64,000 bases of DNA from the NCBI RefSeq assembly GCF_003432075.1, contig NZ_QWBU01000003.1, forward strand, positions 186,001 through 250,000. Direction: 5' to 3'. Below the pieces are notes generated by a model. The model was given only the letters and a program-made list of their open reading frames with translations, was not told where the DNA came from and did no database searches. The stretch's first letter is position 1; each line of letters starts with the position of its first letter. The stretch comes from Shinella sp. WSJ-2 (GTDB taxonomy: Bacteria; Pseudomonadota; Alphaproteobacteria; Rhizobiales; Rhizobiaceae). This document shows, piece after piece, positions 50,962 to 59,806 of the stretch. A program made the translations under genes and the position numbers.

Positions 50962-52278
50962 ATGGTTCGGGAAACAGGCTCCAGGGATAAGAAATGGAGC
51001 AGCCGCCGCTATGCGATCGCGGGCTATACGACCGTCTTTGTGCTGCTTGGCGGCATGGGCGCCTGGGCGGCGCTGACGCGCATCAACGGCGCGGTGGTCG
51101 CCGCCGGCATCATCGAGGTGGCCAGCAACCGCCAGGTCGTGCAGCACCTGACGGGTGGCGTGGTGGGCGAGATCCGCGTCAAGGAAGGCGACACGGTCAA
51201 GGTCGGCGACGTGCTGATGCGCCTTGACGACACCTTCGACCGATCGGAACTGACCGTCATCGAAGGTCAGCTCTTCAGCCTGCTGGGTACGGCCGCGCGG
51301 CTCCAGGCCGAACAGGACGACAAGAGCGAGATCACCTTCGATCCCGATCTCCTGAAAGCGGCCGCGACCAACCCGGAAGCCGCCGAAATCATCACCGGCC
51401 AGAAGCGGCTGATGGCGGCGCGCGCGGAAACCCGCGACAAGCAGGCCGCGCAGTTGCAGGAAAAGAAGGCGCAGATCGCCAAGCAGAACGAAGGTCTGCA
51501 AAGTCGCATCAAGGCGCTGGAAACGCAGGTCAGCCTCATCGGCAAGGAACTGGAGGCGCAAAACAAGCTGCTCGCCCAGTCGCTGACCAATGCCAGCCGC
51601 GTACTCGCCCTTCAGCGCGAAGAGGCGGAAATCCGCGGGACGATCAGCCAGGCGACGTCCAACATCGCCGAAAACACCGGCCGCGTCGCAGAAATCGAGA
51701 TTGCCATCCTCAACATCCACTCGACGGTGCGCGAGGAAGCGACGACGTCGTTGCGCGAGATCGAGGCGAAGATCGCCGAGCTCAAGGAACGCCGCAACGC
51801 CAAGCTGGAAACGCTCGGCCGCATGGATATCACCGCGCCGATGTCGGGCGTCGTGCTCGGTATGCAGGTCCATGCGCTGCGCTCGGTCATTCGGCCGGCT
51901 GATCCGTTGCTCTACATCATCCCGCAGGAGCAGGACCTCGTCATCTCCACGCAGATCTCGCCGACGCAGATCGACCAGGTCCATGTCGGCCAGATGGCGC
52001 ATATCCGCTTCGGCGCCTTCGACCACCGCTCGACGCCGGAAATCTTTGGCCATGTGACGAAGGTCGCCGCTGACGTACTCTCCGACCAGCGCACCGGCGC
52101 CACCTTCTACAAGGCGGAAATCAAGCCGGAGGCTGGGGAAATGGCCAAGCTCGGCGACAAGCACGTCATACCCGGCATGCCGGTCGAGACCTTCATCCAG
52201 ACCTCGGAGCGCTCGCCGCTCGAATATCTGGTGAAGCCGCTCGCCGATTACTTCGCCAAGGCATTCCGCGAACGGTAA
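50962..52278 (+). CDS. Type I secretion membrane-fusion protein
   Basis: A 438-residue HlyD/PrsE-type periplasmic adaptor. A short cytoplasmic start precedes one N-terminal transmembrane helix (about 20-40), followed by a beta-barrel/lipoyl region (QVVQHLTGGVVGEIRVKEGDTVKVGD), a long coiled coil (about 150-290), and the C-terminal HlyD part (APMSGVVLGMQVHA). It pairs with the ATPase just upstream; a TolC-like outer-membrane partner is encoded elsewhere. A terminator follows. Confidence 0.93.
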   Translation: MVRETGSRDKKWSSRRYAIAGYTTVFVLLGGMGAWAALTRINGAVVAAGIIEVASNRQVVQHLTGGVVGEIRVKEGDTVKVGDVLMRLDDTFDRSELTVIEGQLFSLLGTAARLQAEQDDKSEITFDPDLLKAAATNPEAAEIITGQKRLMAARAETRDKQAAQLQEKKAQIAKQNEGLQSRIKALETQVSLIGKELEAQNKLLAQSLTNASRVLALQREEAEIRGTISQATSNIAENTGRVAEIEIAILNIHSTVREEATTSLREIEAKIAELKERRNAKLETLGRMDITAPMSGVVLGMQVHALRSVIRPADPLLYIIPQEQDLVISTQISPTQIDQVHVGQMAHIRFGAFDHRSTPEIFGHVTKVAADVLSDQRTGATFYKAEIKPEAGEMAKLGDKHVIPGMPVETFIQTSERSPLEYLVKPLADYFAKAFRER

Positions 52279-52307
52279 GCCACGCGGCAGCGCCAATATC
52301 GAAGAAC

Positions 52308-52329
52308 AAAGGGCGCTGAGGCGCCCTTT
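52308..52329 (+). terminator. Terminator after the type I exporter operon
   Basis: A perfect 9-bp stem (AAAGGGCGC at 52308-52316 and GCGCCCTTT at 52321-52329, loop TGAG) lies 30 bases past the adaptor stop. The T-tract is short. Confidence 0.7.
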
Positions 52330-52404
52330 GTCATGACTTGCTCATGGAACAAAACCACCCTTCGAGCATTCCTTTTCCAACAGTCAAAGGGAAAGGAAAC
52401 TTCA

Positions 52405-52482
52405 ATGGCTCGGGCTTTGATTCTCTGGTTGATGGGCGTTCCGCTCTTCGTCGTTCTGGCTCTGTGGTATTTCTTCTTCTGA
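52405..52482 (+). CDS. Possible 25-residue membrane peptide
   Basis: The frame encodes 25 residues, almost entirely hydrophobic: MARALILWLMG, a Pro, then VVLALWYFFF, enough for one transmembrane helix. AAAGGAA lies six bases before ATG and a clean TGA ends it. Comparable tiny LILWLxGVP proteins occur in rhizobia (from memory). It sits after the exporter terminator. It is short enough to be a chance frame, but SD and composition argue for a gene. Confidence 0.6.
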   Translation: MARALILWLMGVPLFVVLALWYFFF

Positions 52483-52494
52483 GCAGCGTTCGAC

Positions 52495-52971
52495 TTACCT
52501 GCCTGGTGCAGGACTATAGGAATTCGGTGAGGTGGCAGTGCCTGAGGCGCTGCCACTTTCGTTTGGGGAGAGGTCGACGAATTCGAGTCGGGCATTCCCG
52601 CCCTCGATGGAATAGCCCGTCACGCGGCAGGCACCCTTCTCTCGAATGGGGGCGGCACCGCTCAGCACGTAGCCGGGCAGGCTTGCCTCATAGCGGCCGG
52701 TGACAGCGTAGGGCGCCGGTTCGCAATTTTTCCGGAAGATATACGCGGTGCCTTTGACTGCGCCGCCCTTTTCGATTTCGCCGGCAAAGACGACAAAGCC
52801 GGGCTTTATGAATCCGCGAAGGCTCGGCTTCACCGAGCGATAGGTTATCGCGCCGCGCTCGTAGTCGACATCCATGCGGGAGCCGTTGTGGTCGAAATCC
52901 GCAGCCCGCGCGGCACCCACGCTGAAAAAGCAGAGCGCCATCGCTGCCATCGCATTCTTGCCGTTGCCCAT
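52495..52971 (-). CDS. Hypothetical periplasmic protein
   Basis: A 158-residue protein with signal peptide (ending GAARA|ADF). The mature part has two cysteines (RKNCEPAPY and KGACRVTG), probably disulfide-linked, and the stretches RGFIKPGFVVFAGEIEKGG and SGAAPIREKG. I recognise no named family. Start ATG 52971 has AGAGGG just upstream. It is convergent to the small peptide gene. Confidence 0.72.
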   Translation of the reverse strand: MGNGKNAMAAMALCFFSVGAARAADFDHNGSRMDVDYERGAITYRSVKPSLRGFIKPGFVVFAGEIEKGGAVKGTAYIFRKNCEPAPYAVTGRYEASLPGYVLSGAAPIREKGACRVTGYSIEGGNARLEFVDLSPNESGSASGTATSPNSYSPAPGR

Positions 52972-53041
52972 CACCCTCTGTCAGCCCCCTGCTGTTCGGG
53001 CAAGGTGCGGCGACAGGCGTCGCCTGTCAATTCGAAACATG

Positions 53042-53072
53042 AAAAAGGATGCCGATCGGACGGCATCCTTTT
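53042..53072 (-). terminator. Terminator of the cysHDN operon
   Basis: A perfect 12-bp stem (53043-53054 and 53061-53072, loop ATCGGA) gives CTTTTTC on the minus strand, 22 bases past the cysN stop. Confidence 0.88.
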
Positions 53073-53094
53073 GTTTACATGATATTTTCGAAGA

Positions 53095-54585
53095 TTACTC
53101 GTCCAGATCCGCAAGAATCTCCGCTGCGCGGCCGGCGCTGGTATGGCGCACGTCCACGTCCTGGCGGCGGTTGGCGAAGAGTTCGGTCGCCATGATCTTT
53201 TCGGCGAGATCTGCCGGCAGAGAGAGCAACACGCGCTGGTCGTCCTTGTGGATGCCACCCAGTTCCGAGCGGCGGCCCGAGATCATGCCGCCGGCCACCG
53301 TGTTGTTGGTGTCGGGATCGATCAGGATGAAGGCACCTGTCGTGCGGTTCTGCTCGTAGGTGTCGAAGATCGCCTGTTCGTCGAAGGTGAGGTGCACCTT
53401 GCCGATGGCGTTCATGCCGAGCTTTTCCACCGAATTCCACTTGGAGGTTTTCAAGTCGAGCTGGCTGATCGGATCGACGGTGACGCGCTGACGGCGCGAG
53501 CCGCTCTTCAGCCAGTAGCGCTTGCCCGGCTCGATGCCCTCGGCCTGAAGAGCCACGAGCTGCGCGTCGAAGCCGCGGCCGGTCATCGGCTGGCTGTCGA
53601 TGGCGACGATCATGTCGCCGCGCGACACGTCGACCTGGCGGTCGAGCACGAGCGTAATGGCATCGCCCGCGACGGCGGCGTTGCGCACGAGATCGAAGGT
53701 GACGATCTTGGTGACATTGGCGACCATGCCCGAGGGCAGGATGACGACCGAGTCACCTGGCTTCACCGAGCCGCCGGCAACCGTGCCCTGATAGCCGCGG
53801 AAGCTCTCACCCGGACGCGAGACGCGCTGCACGGGCAGGCGGAAGCCGACCGTCTGGTTGGAGCGAGTGGTGGCCTTTTCCAGCGTCTCGACCAGCGTCG
53901 GACCGTCATACCAGGGCATGGAGGCGCGGCCATCATAGACGACGTTTTCGCCCTTGAGCGCCGACATCGGGATGGCTGTGATCTGCTTGACGCCGAGCGT
54001 CAGTGCGAATTCCTTGAATTCGTGGACGATCTGCTCGAAGCCTGCGCGATCGTAATTCGTCAGGTCGATTTTGTTGACGGCCAGCACGAACTGGCGAATG
54101 CCCATCAGCGAAGCAATGGTGGCGTGGCGGCGGGTCTGTTCCAGAATGCCGGCGCGCGCATCGACGAGCAGCACGGCCAGATCGGCCGTTGAGGCGCCGG
54201 TCGCCATGTTACGGGTGTACTGCTCGTGGCCGGGCGTGTCGGCGACGATGAAGGAGCGGCGGTCCGTTGCGAAATAGCGATAGGCGACGTCGATGGTGAT
54301 GCCCTGTTCGCGCTCGGCCTGGAGACCGTCGAGCAGCAGTGCGAAATCGGGCAGGCCGAGATCGTTCTGCTTGCCGGAACTGTCGCGCTGGAGGGTGGCG
54401 GCCTGGTCTTCCTTGACCGCCTTGGTGTCCCAGAGCAGGCGGCCGATCAGCGTCGACTTGCCGTCGTCGACCGAGCCGCAGGTGATGAGGCGAAGCGGGC
54501 GGGAGTCACGGATCGCTTTAGCCGTTTCGAGGGCCGGTTCTTCCACGGTGAAAACCTCGGCGGTTGCGGTGGCGGAAACGGTCAT
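53095..54585 (-). CDS. cysN: Sulfate adenylyltransferase subunit 1 (GTPase)
   Basis: The GTPase regulatory subunit of ATP sulfurylase, 496 residues. EF-Tu-like motifs are GSVDDGKSTLIG (P-loop), the effector GITIDVAYRYF, DTPGHEQ and NKIDL. No CysC kinase domain is fused at the C-terminus, unlike NodQ-type proteins. ATG 54585 is one base past the cysD stop, so the two are translationally coupled. It is the last gene of cysH-cysD-cysN. Confidence 0.95.
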   Translation of the reverse strand: MTVSATATAEVFTVEEPALETAKAIRDSRPLRLITCGSVDDGKSTLIGRLLWDTKAVKEDQAATLQRDSSGKQNDLGLPDFALLLDGLQAEREQGITIDVAYRYFATDRRSFIVADTPGHEQYTRNMATGASTADLAVLLVDARAGILEQTRRHATIASLMGIRQFVLAVNKIDLTNYDRAGFEQIVHEFKEFALTLGVKQITAIPMSALKGENVVYDGRASMPWYDGPTLVETLEKATTRSNQTVGFRLPVQRVSRPGESFRGYQGTVAGGSVKPGDSVVILPSGMVANVTKIVTFDLVRNAAVAGDAITLVLDRQVDVSRGDMIVAIDSQPMTGRGFDAQLVALQAEGIEPGKRYWLKSGSRRQRVTVDPISQLDLKTSKWNSVEKLGMNAIGKVHLTFDEQAIFDTYEQNRTTGAFILIDPDTNNTVAGGMISGRRSELGGIHKDDQRVLLSLPADLAEKIMATELFANRRQDVDVRHTSAGRAAEILADLDE

Positions 54586-54586
54586 C

Positions 54587-55540
54587 TCAGAAATACCCTT
54601 CGCGTTTCTTCTTTTCCATGGAGCCTGACTGATCGCGGTCGATCGCGCGGCCCTGGCGTTCGGAGACGGTGGCCGTCTCCAGCTCGGCGATGATGTCGTC
54701 GAGTGTCGTGGCATTGGAGCGGATGGCGCCGGTCAGCGGGAAGCAGCCGAGCGTGCGGAAGCGGATGACGCCTTCCTGCTTGACTTCGCCGGGCAAGAGC
54801 TCGAGGCGAGGGTCCTCGGCCAGGATCATCATGCCGTCGCGTTCCACATAGGGGCGCTTCTCCGCGAAATAGAGCGGCACGATCGGAATGTCTTCGGCCT
54901 GGATGTAGCGCCAGATATCGACCTCGGTCCAGTTGGACAGCGGGAAGGCGCGAACGCTTTCGCCCTGGCGGATCATGCCGTTATAGACGTTCCACAGTTC
55001 CGGGCGCTGGTTGCGCGGATCCCAGCGATGGTCCGGCGTGCGGAAGGAGTAGATGCGCTCCTTGGCACGCGAGGCTTCCTCGTCGCGCCGCGCGCCACCG
55101 AAGGCCGCGTCATATTTGCCGGCGTCGAGCGCCTGGCGCAGCGCCTCGGTCTTCATGATGTCGGTATAGCGCGAGGAGCCGTGCGTGAACGGCGTGATGT
55201 TTTCCGCTTCGCCGCGCGGGTTCTTGTGCTCGATCAGGTCGAGATCGTAGTCCGCGACCATCTTGTCGCGGAAGGCGATCATCTCGGCGAACTTCCAGCC
55301 CGTGTTGACGTGCAGCAGCGGGAAGGGCACGCGGCCGGGATAGAAGGCCTTGCGCGCAAGGTGCAGCAGGACAGACGAGTCCTTGCCCACGGAGTAGAGC
55401 ATCACCGGACGCTCGAATTCGGCCGCGACCTCGCGAAAAATGTGGATCGCTTCGTTTTCCAGCGCCTTCAGATGCGGATCGAGCGGCGGCTTGTGCGGTG
55501 CGTTCTGCTTCGCTTCCGCTTCGGGACGGGTATCGGACAT
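54587..55540 (-). CDS. cysD: Sulfate adenylyltransferase subunit 2
   Basis: The catalytic ATP sulfurylase subunit, a 317-residue PP-loop enzyme that forms APS from sulfate and ATP. The PP-loop is [14 protein letters not shown], followed by [10 protein letters not shown] and [17 protein letters not shown]. The ATG 55540 is preferred over an in-frame upstream ATG because the family starts near LKALENEAI. It lies 46 bases downstream of cysH and one base from cysN. Confidence 0.96.
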   Translation of the reverse strand: MSDTRPEAEAKQNAPHKPPLDPHLKALENEAIHIFREVAAEFERPVMLYSVGKDSSVLLHLARKAFYPGRVPFPLLHVNTGWKFAEMIAFRDKMVADYDLDLIEHKNPRGEAENITPFTHGSSRYTDIMKTEALRQALDAGKYDAAFGGARRDEEASRAKERIYSFRTPDHRWDPRNQRPELWNVYNGMIRQGESVRAFPLSNWTEVDIWRYIQAEDIPIVPLYFAEKRPYVERDGMMILAEDPRLELLPGEVKQEGVIRFRTLGCFPLTGAIRSNATTLDDIIAELETATVSERQGRAIDRDQSGSMEKKKREGYF

Positions 55541-55586
55541 GAAAACTCTTACTCCGGATGGGGTGCCTTGGGAGGGCTTGTTCTGG

Positions 55587-56333
55587 TCAGGCCGCGCTCG
55601 GGGCCGGGATGGTTGTGGCTTCAGCGACATGCAGGCCGCATTCGCGTTTCTCGTCGTTTTCCCACCACCAACGGCCGGCCCGTTCGGGCTCGCCCGGCTT
55701 GATGGCGCGCGTACAGGGCTCGCAGCCGATCGAGGGGTAGCCGCGATTGTGCATCGGATTCACCGGCACGGCGTTGTCGGCGACATAGGCCTTGATGCGC
55801 TCGATGTCCCAATCCGCCAGCGGATTGATCTTGATCAGGTTGCGATCGGCATCGAATTCGGCGAAGGGCGTGTCGGCGCGATTGCCGGACTGGCCACGGC
55901 GCAGGCCGGTGATCCAGAAGGATGCACCTTCGAGTGCGCGGGCAAGCGGCTTCAGCTTGCGCACGCCGCAACAGGCGTGGCGTGCTTCTACACTCTCATA
56001 GAAGCCGTTGAGGCCGTACTTCGCGGCATAAGCGTCGATATCGTCCTGTGCCGGCACATAGCGAGTGATGGTGATGCCGTATTGGCTCTCGGTCTCGTCG
56101 ATGAGATCGACGGTCTCTTTGAAAAGGCGGCCGGTCTCCAGCGTCACGACGTCGACATCCAGGCGGTTCGTGCCGATTGCGGCGGTGATCACCTGATCCT
56201 CAATACCGAGGCTGGTCGTGAACACCGCGCGCCCGCCGAGCTCGGCCACGAGCGAAAGACGCTCTGCGAGGTCGAGATTGGCGAGCTTGTCATTGAGGGC
56301 CTGCGCGGTGCCGTTTCCGGTGAGAGCAGTCAT
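55587..56333 (-). CDS. cysH: Adenylylsulfate (APS) reductase
   Basis: A 248-residue reductase that produces sulfite. It shows both iron-sulfur cysteine pairs (CCGVRK and CEPCTRAI) and the catalytic Cys in RECGLH. The paired cysteines are the mark of APS-type, not PAPS-type, reductases. It is first of the cysHDN operon. The 265-base region to the divergent RTX gene has AT-rich, repeat-bearing DNA (see 56497-56563). Confidence 0.94.
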   Translation of the reverse strand: MTALTGNGTAQALNDKLANLDLAERLSLVAELGGRAVFTTSLGIEDQVITAAIGTNRLDVDVVTLETGRLFKETVDLIDETESQYGITITRYVPAQDDIDAYAAKYGLNGFYESVEARHACCGVRKLKPLARALEGASFWITGLRRGQSGNRADTPFAEFDADRNLIKINPLADWDIERIKAYVADNAVPVNPMHNRGYPSIGCEPCTRAIKPGEPERAGRWWWENDEKRECGLHVAEATTIPAPSAA

Positions 56334-56496
56334 TCTAATCCATAGCCTTTGCGAGAAGTTGCCGGATTATCGCAGCCTCGTCTTCGGGAAGACAGCAAAA
56401 CGGATTTCCAAAGTTTCAGCGCAGGAGCAAATATCTCTCCTTCCGGCGCTTCCGGAAGAAATCCTGACGCCTGGGCGTGGCCGCAAAACTTCCCGA

Positions 56497-56563
56497 AAAA
56501 CTCAGCAAATAAACTTGACAAAAAAATTCAGATTTAATAGCTGAGTTTTGCATTCAAGTTTAT
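56497..56563. promoter_or_regulatory. Two interleaved perfect 10-bp inverted repeats
   Basis: Arm A AAAACTCAGC (56497-56506) pairs with A' GCTGAGTTTT (56540-56549); arm B ATAAACTTGA (56509-56518) pairs with B' TCAAGTTTAT (56554-56563). The order is A-B-A'-B', so they cannot both form simple hairpins. A TTGACA (56515-56520) overlaps B. This AT-rich island precedes the HasA-like RTX gene. Confidence 0.65.
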
Positions 56564-56598
56564 AGCGGGCGTTGGGCCCGCAGGGAAGGACTGGGACC

Positions 56599-57717
56599 AT
56601 GGCCATCACTATTACCGCCAATGACGCCAACAAGGACGGCAAGGGCATCGACTTTTCCGCCTATCTTTCGAATTTCAACAAGACCTTTACGCGCGCGGGT
56701 TACGGCGGCTTCAACAGCTCCGATCCGATGGCGATGAGCGGCACGCAGTATTATTCGAACGATGCCAACAAGTACGGCGTGGTTCTGACGTCGGGCAAGA
56801 CGGCATGGAACTACAACATGTCGACGCACAAGATCACCGGTTCGCTGAACACTGTGGAATTCGGTAATTCGATCGCCCTCGACAGCAAGACCAACACGTT
56901 CAAGATGACCTCAGACGTGAAGATCACGGGCCTCGGCGTGACCGACACGACGCTCGGTGGCCAGCTCCTGAGCGACATCATGGGCGGCAAGTCGACGACT
57001 ACGGGTGCGACCGCCGGCCTCGTCAAGATTCTGAACGCAAATTCGGTCGTCTTCAACGGCAGCACGGGGGCGGATGTCTTCTCGGGCTATGCCAAGGACG
57101 ACACGCTGAATGGCGGCAACGGCAATGACAAGCTCTACGGCAATGGCGGGCACGACACGCTGCGCGGCGGTGCAGGCAACGACACGCTGTATGGTGATGC
57201 CGGTAACGACAAGCTCTACGGCGATGCAGGCAACGACAAGCTCTACGGCGGCGCCGGCGACGACACGCTCTGGGGCGGTGACGGCAACGACACGCTCAAC
57301 GGCGGTGCCGGCATCGACACGCTGCGCGGCGGCAATGGCGACGACTTCCTGTTCGGCTACGCCGGCAACGACAAGCTCTACGGTGACGCTGGCAACGACA
57401 CGCTTTCGGGCGGCGCCGGCAATGACACGCTCGACGGTGGTCTCGGCAACGACATCCTGTCCGGTGGCGTCGGGGCGGACACCTTCATCATCAAGTCGGG
57501 CCAAGGCCTCGACCGCATCACCGATTTCGAAGCTGGCAAGGCCGGCCTTGATGTCATCCGGCTCGACAAGGCCGTGCTGAAGAACTTCGCCGATGTTCTC
57601 AGCCACGCGACGGAAACCCGTGCGGGTGACCTCGTCATCAAGTATGGCGCCGGCTCGATCACCCTCGAAGGCATCGCCAAGGCCGACCTGCACACGAGCG
57701 ACTTCCTGTTCGCATAA
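56599..57717 (+). CDS. RTX protein with HasA-like N-terminal domain
   Basis: A 372-residue protein. Residues 1-150 resemble the haemophore HasA: AYLSNF, TF, GGF, SGTQY, then WNYNMSTHKITGSLNTVEFG and a later LLSDIMGG region. HasA His83 aligns with His77, but the haem ligand Tyr75 appears replaced by Trp70 and the His32 loop is absent. About 14 RTX nonapeptides span 166-300, and a short C-terminal export-type tail ends HTSDFLFA. No signal peptide exists, so type I export by the PrsDE-like pair is likely. Start ATG 56599 has AAGGA upstream. Confidence 0.78.
   Translation: MAITITANDANKDGKGIDFSAYLSNFNKTFTRAGYGGFNSSDPMAMSGTQYYSNDANKYGVVLTSGKTAWNYNMSTHKITGSLNTVEFGNSIALDSKTNTFKMTSDVKITGLGVTDTTLGGQLLSDIMGGKSTTTGATAGLVKILNANSVVFNGSTGADVFSGYAKDDTLNGGNGNDKLYGNGGHDTLRGGAGNDTLYGDAGNDKLYGDAGNDKLYGGAGDDTLWGGDGNDTLNGGAGIDTLRGGNGDDFLFGYAGNDKLYGDAGNDTLSGGAGNDTLDGGLGNDILSGGVGADTFIIKSGQGLDRITDFEAGKAGLDVIRLDKAVLKNFADVLSHATETRAGDLVIKYGAGSITLEGIAKADLHTSDFLFA
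57102..57488 (+). repeat. RTX-encoding tandem repeats
   Basis: About 14 units of 27 bases encode GGxGNDxLx nonapeptides. The copies GATGCCGGTAACGACAAGCT and its neighbours near 57190-57260 are almost identical, which hints at recent local duplication. Confidence 0.82.
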
Positions 57718-57742
57718 GCTCCCGGACCTCCGGATGCTCCAG

Positions 57743-57767
57743 AAGCCGGGTGCAAACCCGGCTTTTT
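57743..57767 (+). terminator. Rho-independent terminator after the HasA-like RTX gene
   Basis: A perfect 8-bp stem (AAGCCGGG at 57743-57750 and CCCGGCTT at 57757-57764) with T-run to 57767. Confidence 0.9.
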
Positions 57768-57771
57768 GCTG

Positions 57772-58047
57772 TCAGGCGCTGCGGCCGGGCAGCAGGATGA
57801 GATCGCCCCACCGCCTGTGCCACAGGTTATCCTCATCGACGACGACAAGCTTACGCCGGTCGATATCGCTCGCAACTATCTGCCGGGCGCTGGCAAGCGC
57901 CTCTTCGACGGGCAAAGGAATGGTGTCCCGCGCCTGCACGGGATCCGTAATAAAGGCGCAGGGACCGGCAATGCCGTCGATCAGCGTGAGGACGAGATCG
58001 GTTTCCGCGCGGACATGGTAGCGTGAAACCTTGTGGTAGACGGGCAT
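57772..58047 (-). CDS. Hypothetical small protein
   Basis: A 91-residue soluble protein: MPVYHKVSRYHVRAETDLV, then GIAGPCAFITDPVQARDTI, and DIDRRKLVVVDEDNLW. I recognise no family. Start ATG 58047 has GGAGGAA six bases upstream, so the longer form (from 58080) is rejected. It is the gene after betA on the same strand, 57 bases on, and may or may not be part of the bet operon. Confidence 0.7.
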   Translation of the reverse strand: MPVYHKVSRYHVRAETDLVLTLIDGIAGPCAFITDPVQARDTIPLPVEEALASARQIVASDIDRRKLVVVDEDNLWHRRWGDLILLPGRSA

Positions 58048-58104
58048 GGGCTTCCTCCGGAAATGCCGGCCTAAACCCATGCCAATCCCAATCGTTCCAG
58101 AGAT

Positions 58105-59757
58105 TTAGCGGTCGCTGACCGCCGCGCGCGGGTTGACCCACGGCTCCTGGTTGGAACGGGCGAGCGGTTGCCTGCCCAGGATGTGGTCCGCTGCCTTCTC
58201 GCCGGTCATGATCGATGGCGCGTTGAGATTGCCATAGGTCACATGCGGGAAGATCGAACTGTCGGCGACGCGCAGGCCATCGACGCCGATGACGCGGGTT
58301 TCCGGATCGACCACCGCCATGGGGTCGCTTGCCGCACCCATGCGGCAGGTGCCGGAGGGGTGATAGGCGCTTTCCAGATGCTCGCGCAGGAAGGCGTCGA
58401 TCTCGTCGTCCGTCTGCACCTTCTCGCCCGGCTGGATTTCCGGTCCGCGGAAATCGTCGAAAGCCTTCTGGCCGAAGATTTCGCGGGTGAGGCGCACGCA
58501 GTGGCGGAATTTGATCCAGTCTTCCTCGTGGCTCATATAGTTGAACTTGATGACCGGATCGGCCATCGGATCGGAAGACCTGAGCGTCACGTTGCCACGC
58601 GATTTCGACAGATTGTAGCCGACATGCACCTGGAAACCATGGCTCTTCGCCGCCGCCTTGCCGTCATAGGAGATGGCGACGGGCAGGAAGTGATACTGGA
58701 TATCCGGCTGCTTCAGCCCCGGTGCGGAGCGCAGGAAGGCGCAGGCCTCGAACTGGTTGGAAGCGCCGAGCCCGCCCTTGGAGAGCAGCCATTGCGCACC
58801 CGCCACGCCCTGCCAGAACCACGGCAGCCAGGAATAGAGCGAGACCGGCTTGGTGGAGACCTGCTGGAAATAGAATTCCATATGGTCCTGCAGGTTGGCG
58901 CCGACGCCGGGACGGTCGACCTTCACCTCGATCCCCATGTCCTTCAGATGCTGCGCCGGGCCGATGCCGGAGAGCATCAGCAGTTTCGGCGAGTTGAAGG
59001 AGGAGGCCGAGACGATGACCTCCTTGTTGGCCCTGACCACCTCGATCTTGCCGCCGCGCGCGATCTCGACGCCGACGGCCCGGCCGTTCTCGATGACGAT
59101 TTTTCGCGCAAAGCAGCGCACCAGCGAGACGTTCGGCCGCTTCATGGCGGGGCGCAGATAGGCGTTCGCCGCCGACCAGCGCCGGCCGTTGTAGATCGTC
59201 TGCTCCATCAGGCCGAAGCCCTCCTGCTTGGAGCCGTTGTAATCCTCCGTCGTCTCGAAACCGGCCTGCTGGCCGGCCTGGATGAAGGCATGGAAGAGCG
59301 GGTTCGTCACCGGACCACGACGCACATGCAGCGGCCCGTTGGTGCCGCGCCAGCCGGGTTCGCCCCCCAGCGAGGTTTCCAGCCGCTTGTAGTAGGGCAG
59401 CACGTCCGCATAGGCCCAGCCGCGCGCGCCAAGCTCTTCCCAGCGGTTGAAGTCCTCCGCATGGCCGCGCACATAGACGAGACCGTTGATGGAGGACGAC
59501 CCGCCGATCACCTTGCCACGCGGCGCCGTGATGCGCCGGTTGTTGAGATGCGGCTCGGGCTCGGAAAGATAGCCCCAGTTGTAGCGCTTCATGCTCATCG
59601 GCCAGGCGAGCGCTGCCGGCATCTGGATGAACGGCCCGATATCCGAGCCGCCATATTCCAGCACCATGACCCTATGCTTGCCGTCTTCCGAGAGCCGATA
59701 GGCGATTGCCGAGCCGGCCGAGCCGGAGCCGATGATGATGTAGTCTGCGTTCTGCAT
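58105..59757 (-). CDS. betA: Choline dehydrogenase
   Basis: FAD-dependent GMC oxidoreductase that oxidises choline to betaine aldehyde. The 550-residue protein opens with the Rossmann motif [13 protein letters not shown], has the GMC signature [18 protein letters not shown] and the C-terminal active site [12 protein letters not shown] and [13 protein letters not shown]. Start ATG 59757 is preferred over one nine codons earlier (GGGGA upstream). It is the fourth gene of betI-betC-betB-betA. Confidence 0.96.
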   Translation of the reverse strand: MQNADYIIIGSGSAGSAIAYRLSEDGKHRVMVLEYGGSDIGPFIQMPAALAWPMSMKRYNWGYLSEPEPHLNNRRITAPRGKVIGGSSSINGLVYVRGHAEDFNRWEELGARGWAYADVLPYYKRLETSLGGEPGWRGTNGPLHVRRGPVTNPLFHAFIQAGQQAGFETTEDYNGSKQEGFGLMEQTIYNGRRWSAANAYLRPAMKRPNVSLVRCFARKIVIENGRAVGVEIARGGKIEVVRANKEVIVSASSFNSPKLLMLSGIGPAQHLKDMGIEVKVDRPGVGANLQDHMEFYFQQVSTKPVSLYSWLPWFWQGVAGAQWLLSKGGLGASNQFEACAFLRSAPGLKQPDIQYHFLPVAISYDGKAAAKSHGFQVHVGYNLSKSRGNVTLRSSDPMADPVIKFNYMSHEEDWIKFRHCVRLTREIFGQKAFDDFRGPEIQPGEKVQTDDEIDAFLREHLESAYHPSGTCRMGAASDPMAVVDPETRVIGVDGLRVADSSIFPHVTYGNLNAPSIMTGEKAADHILGRQPLARSNQEPWVNPRAAVSDR

Positions 59758-59806
59758 GGCGGTCCCCAGCCAATGTTCCTTCAAACGCCCTTTACGGGGC
59801 GAAATC

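Noticed and set aside
56515-56543. Classic TTGACA promoter for the HasA-like gene
   Set aside because: The -10 at the right distance (TAGCTG) is poor, so I report it only as part of the repeat region.
57102-57488. CRISPR-like array
   Set aside because: The repeats have no unique spacers and encode RTX nonapeptides in frame.
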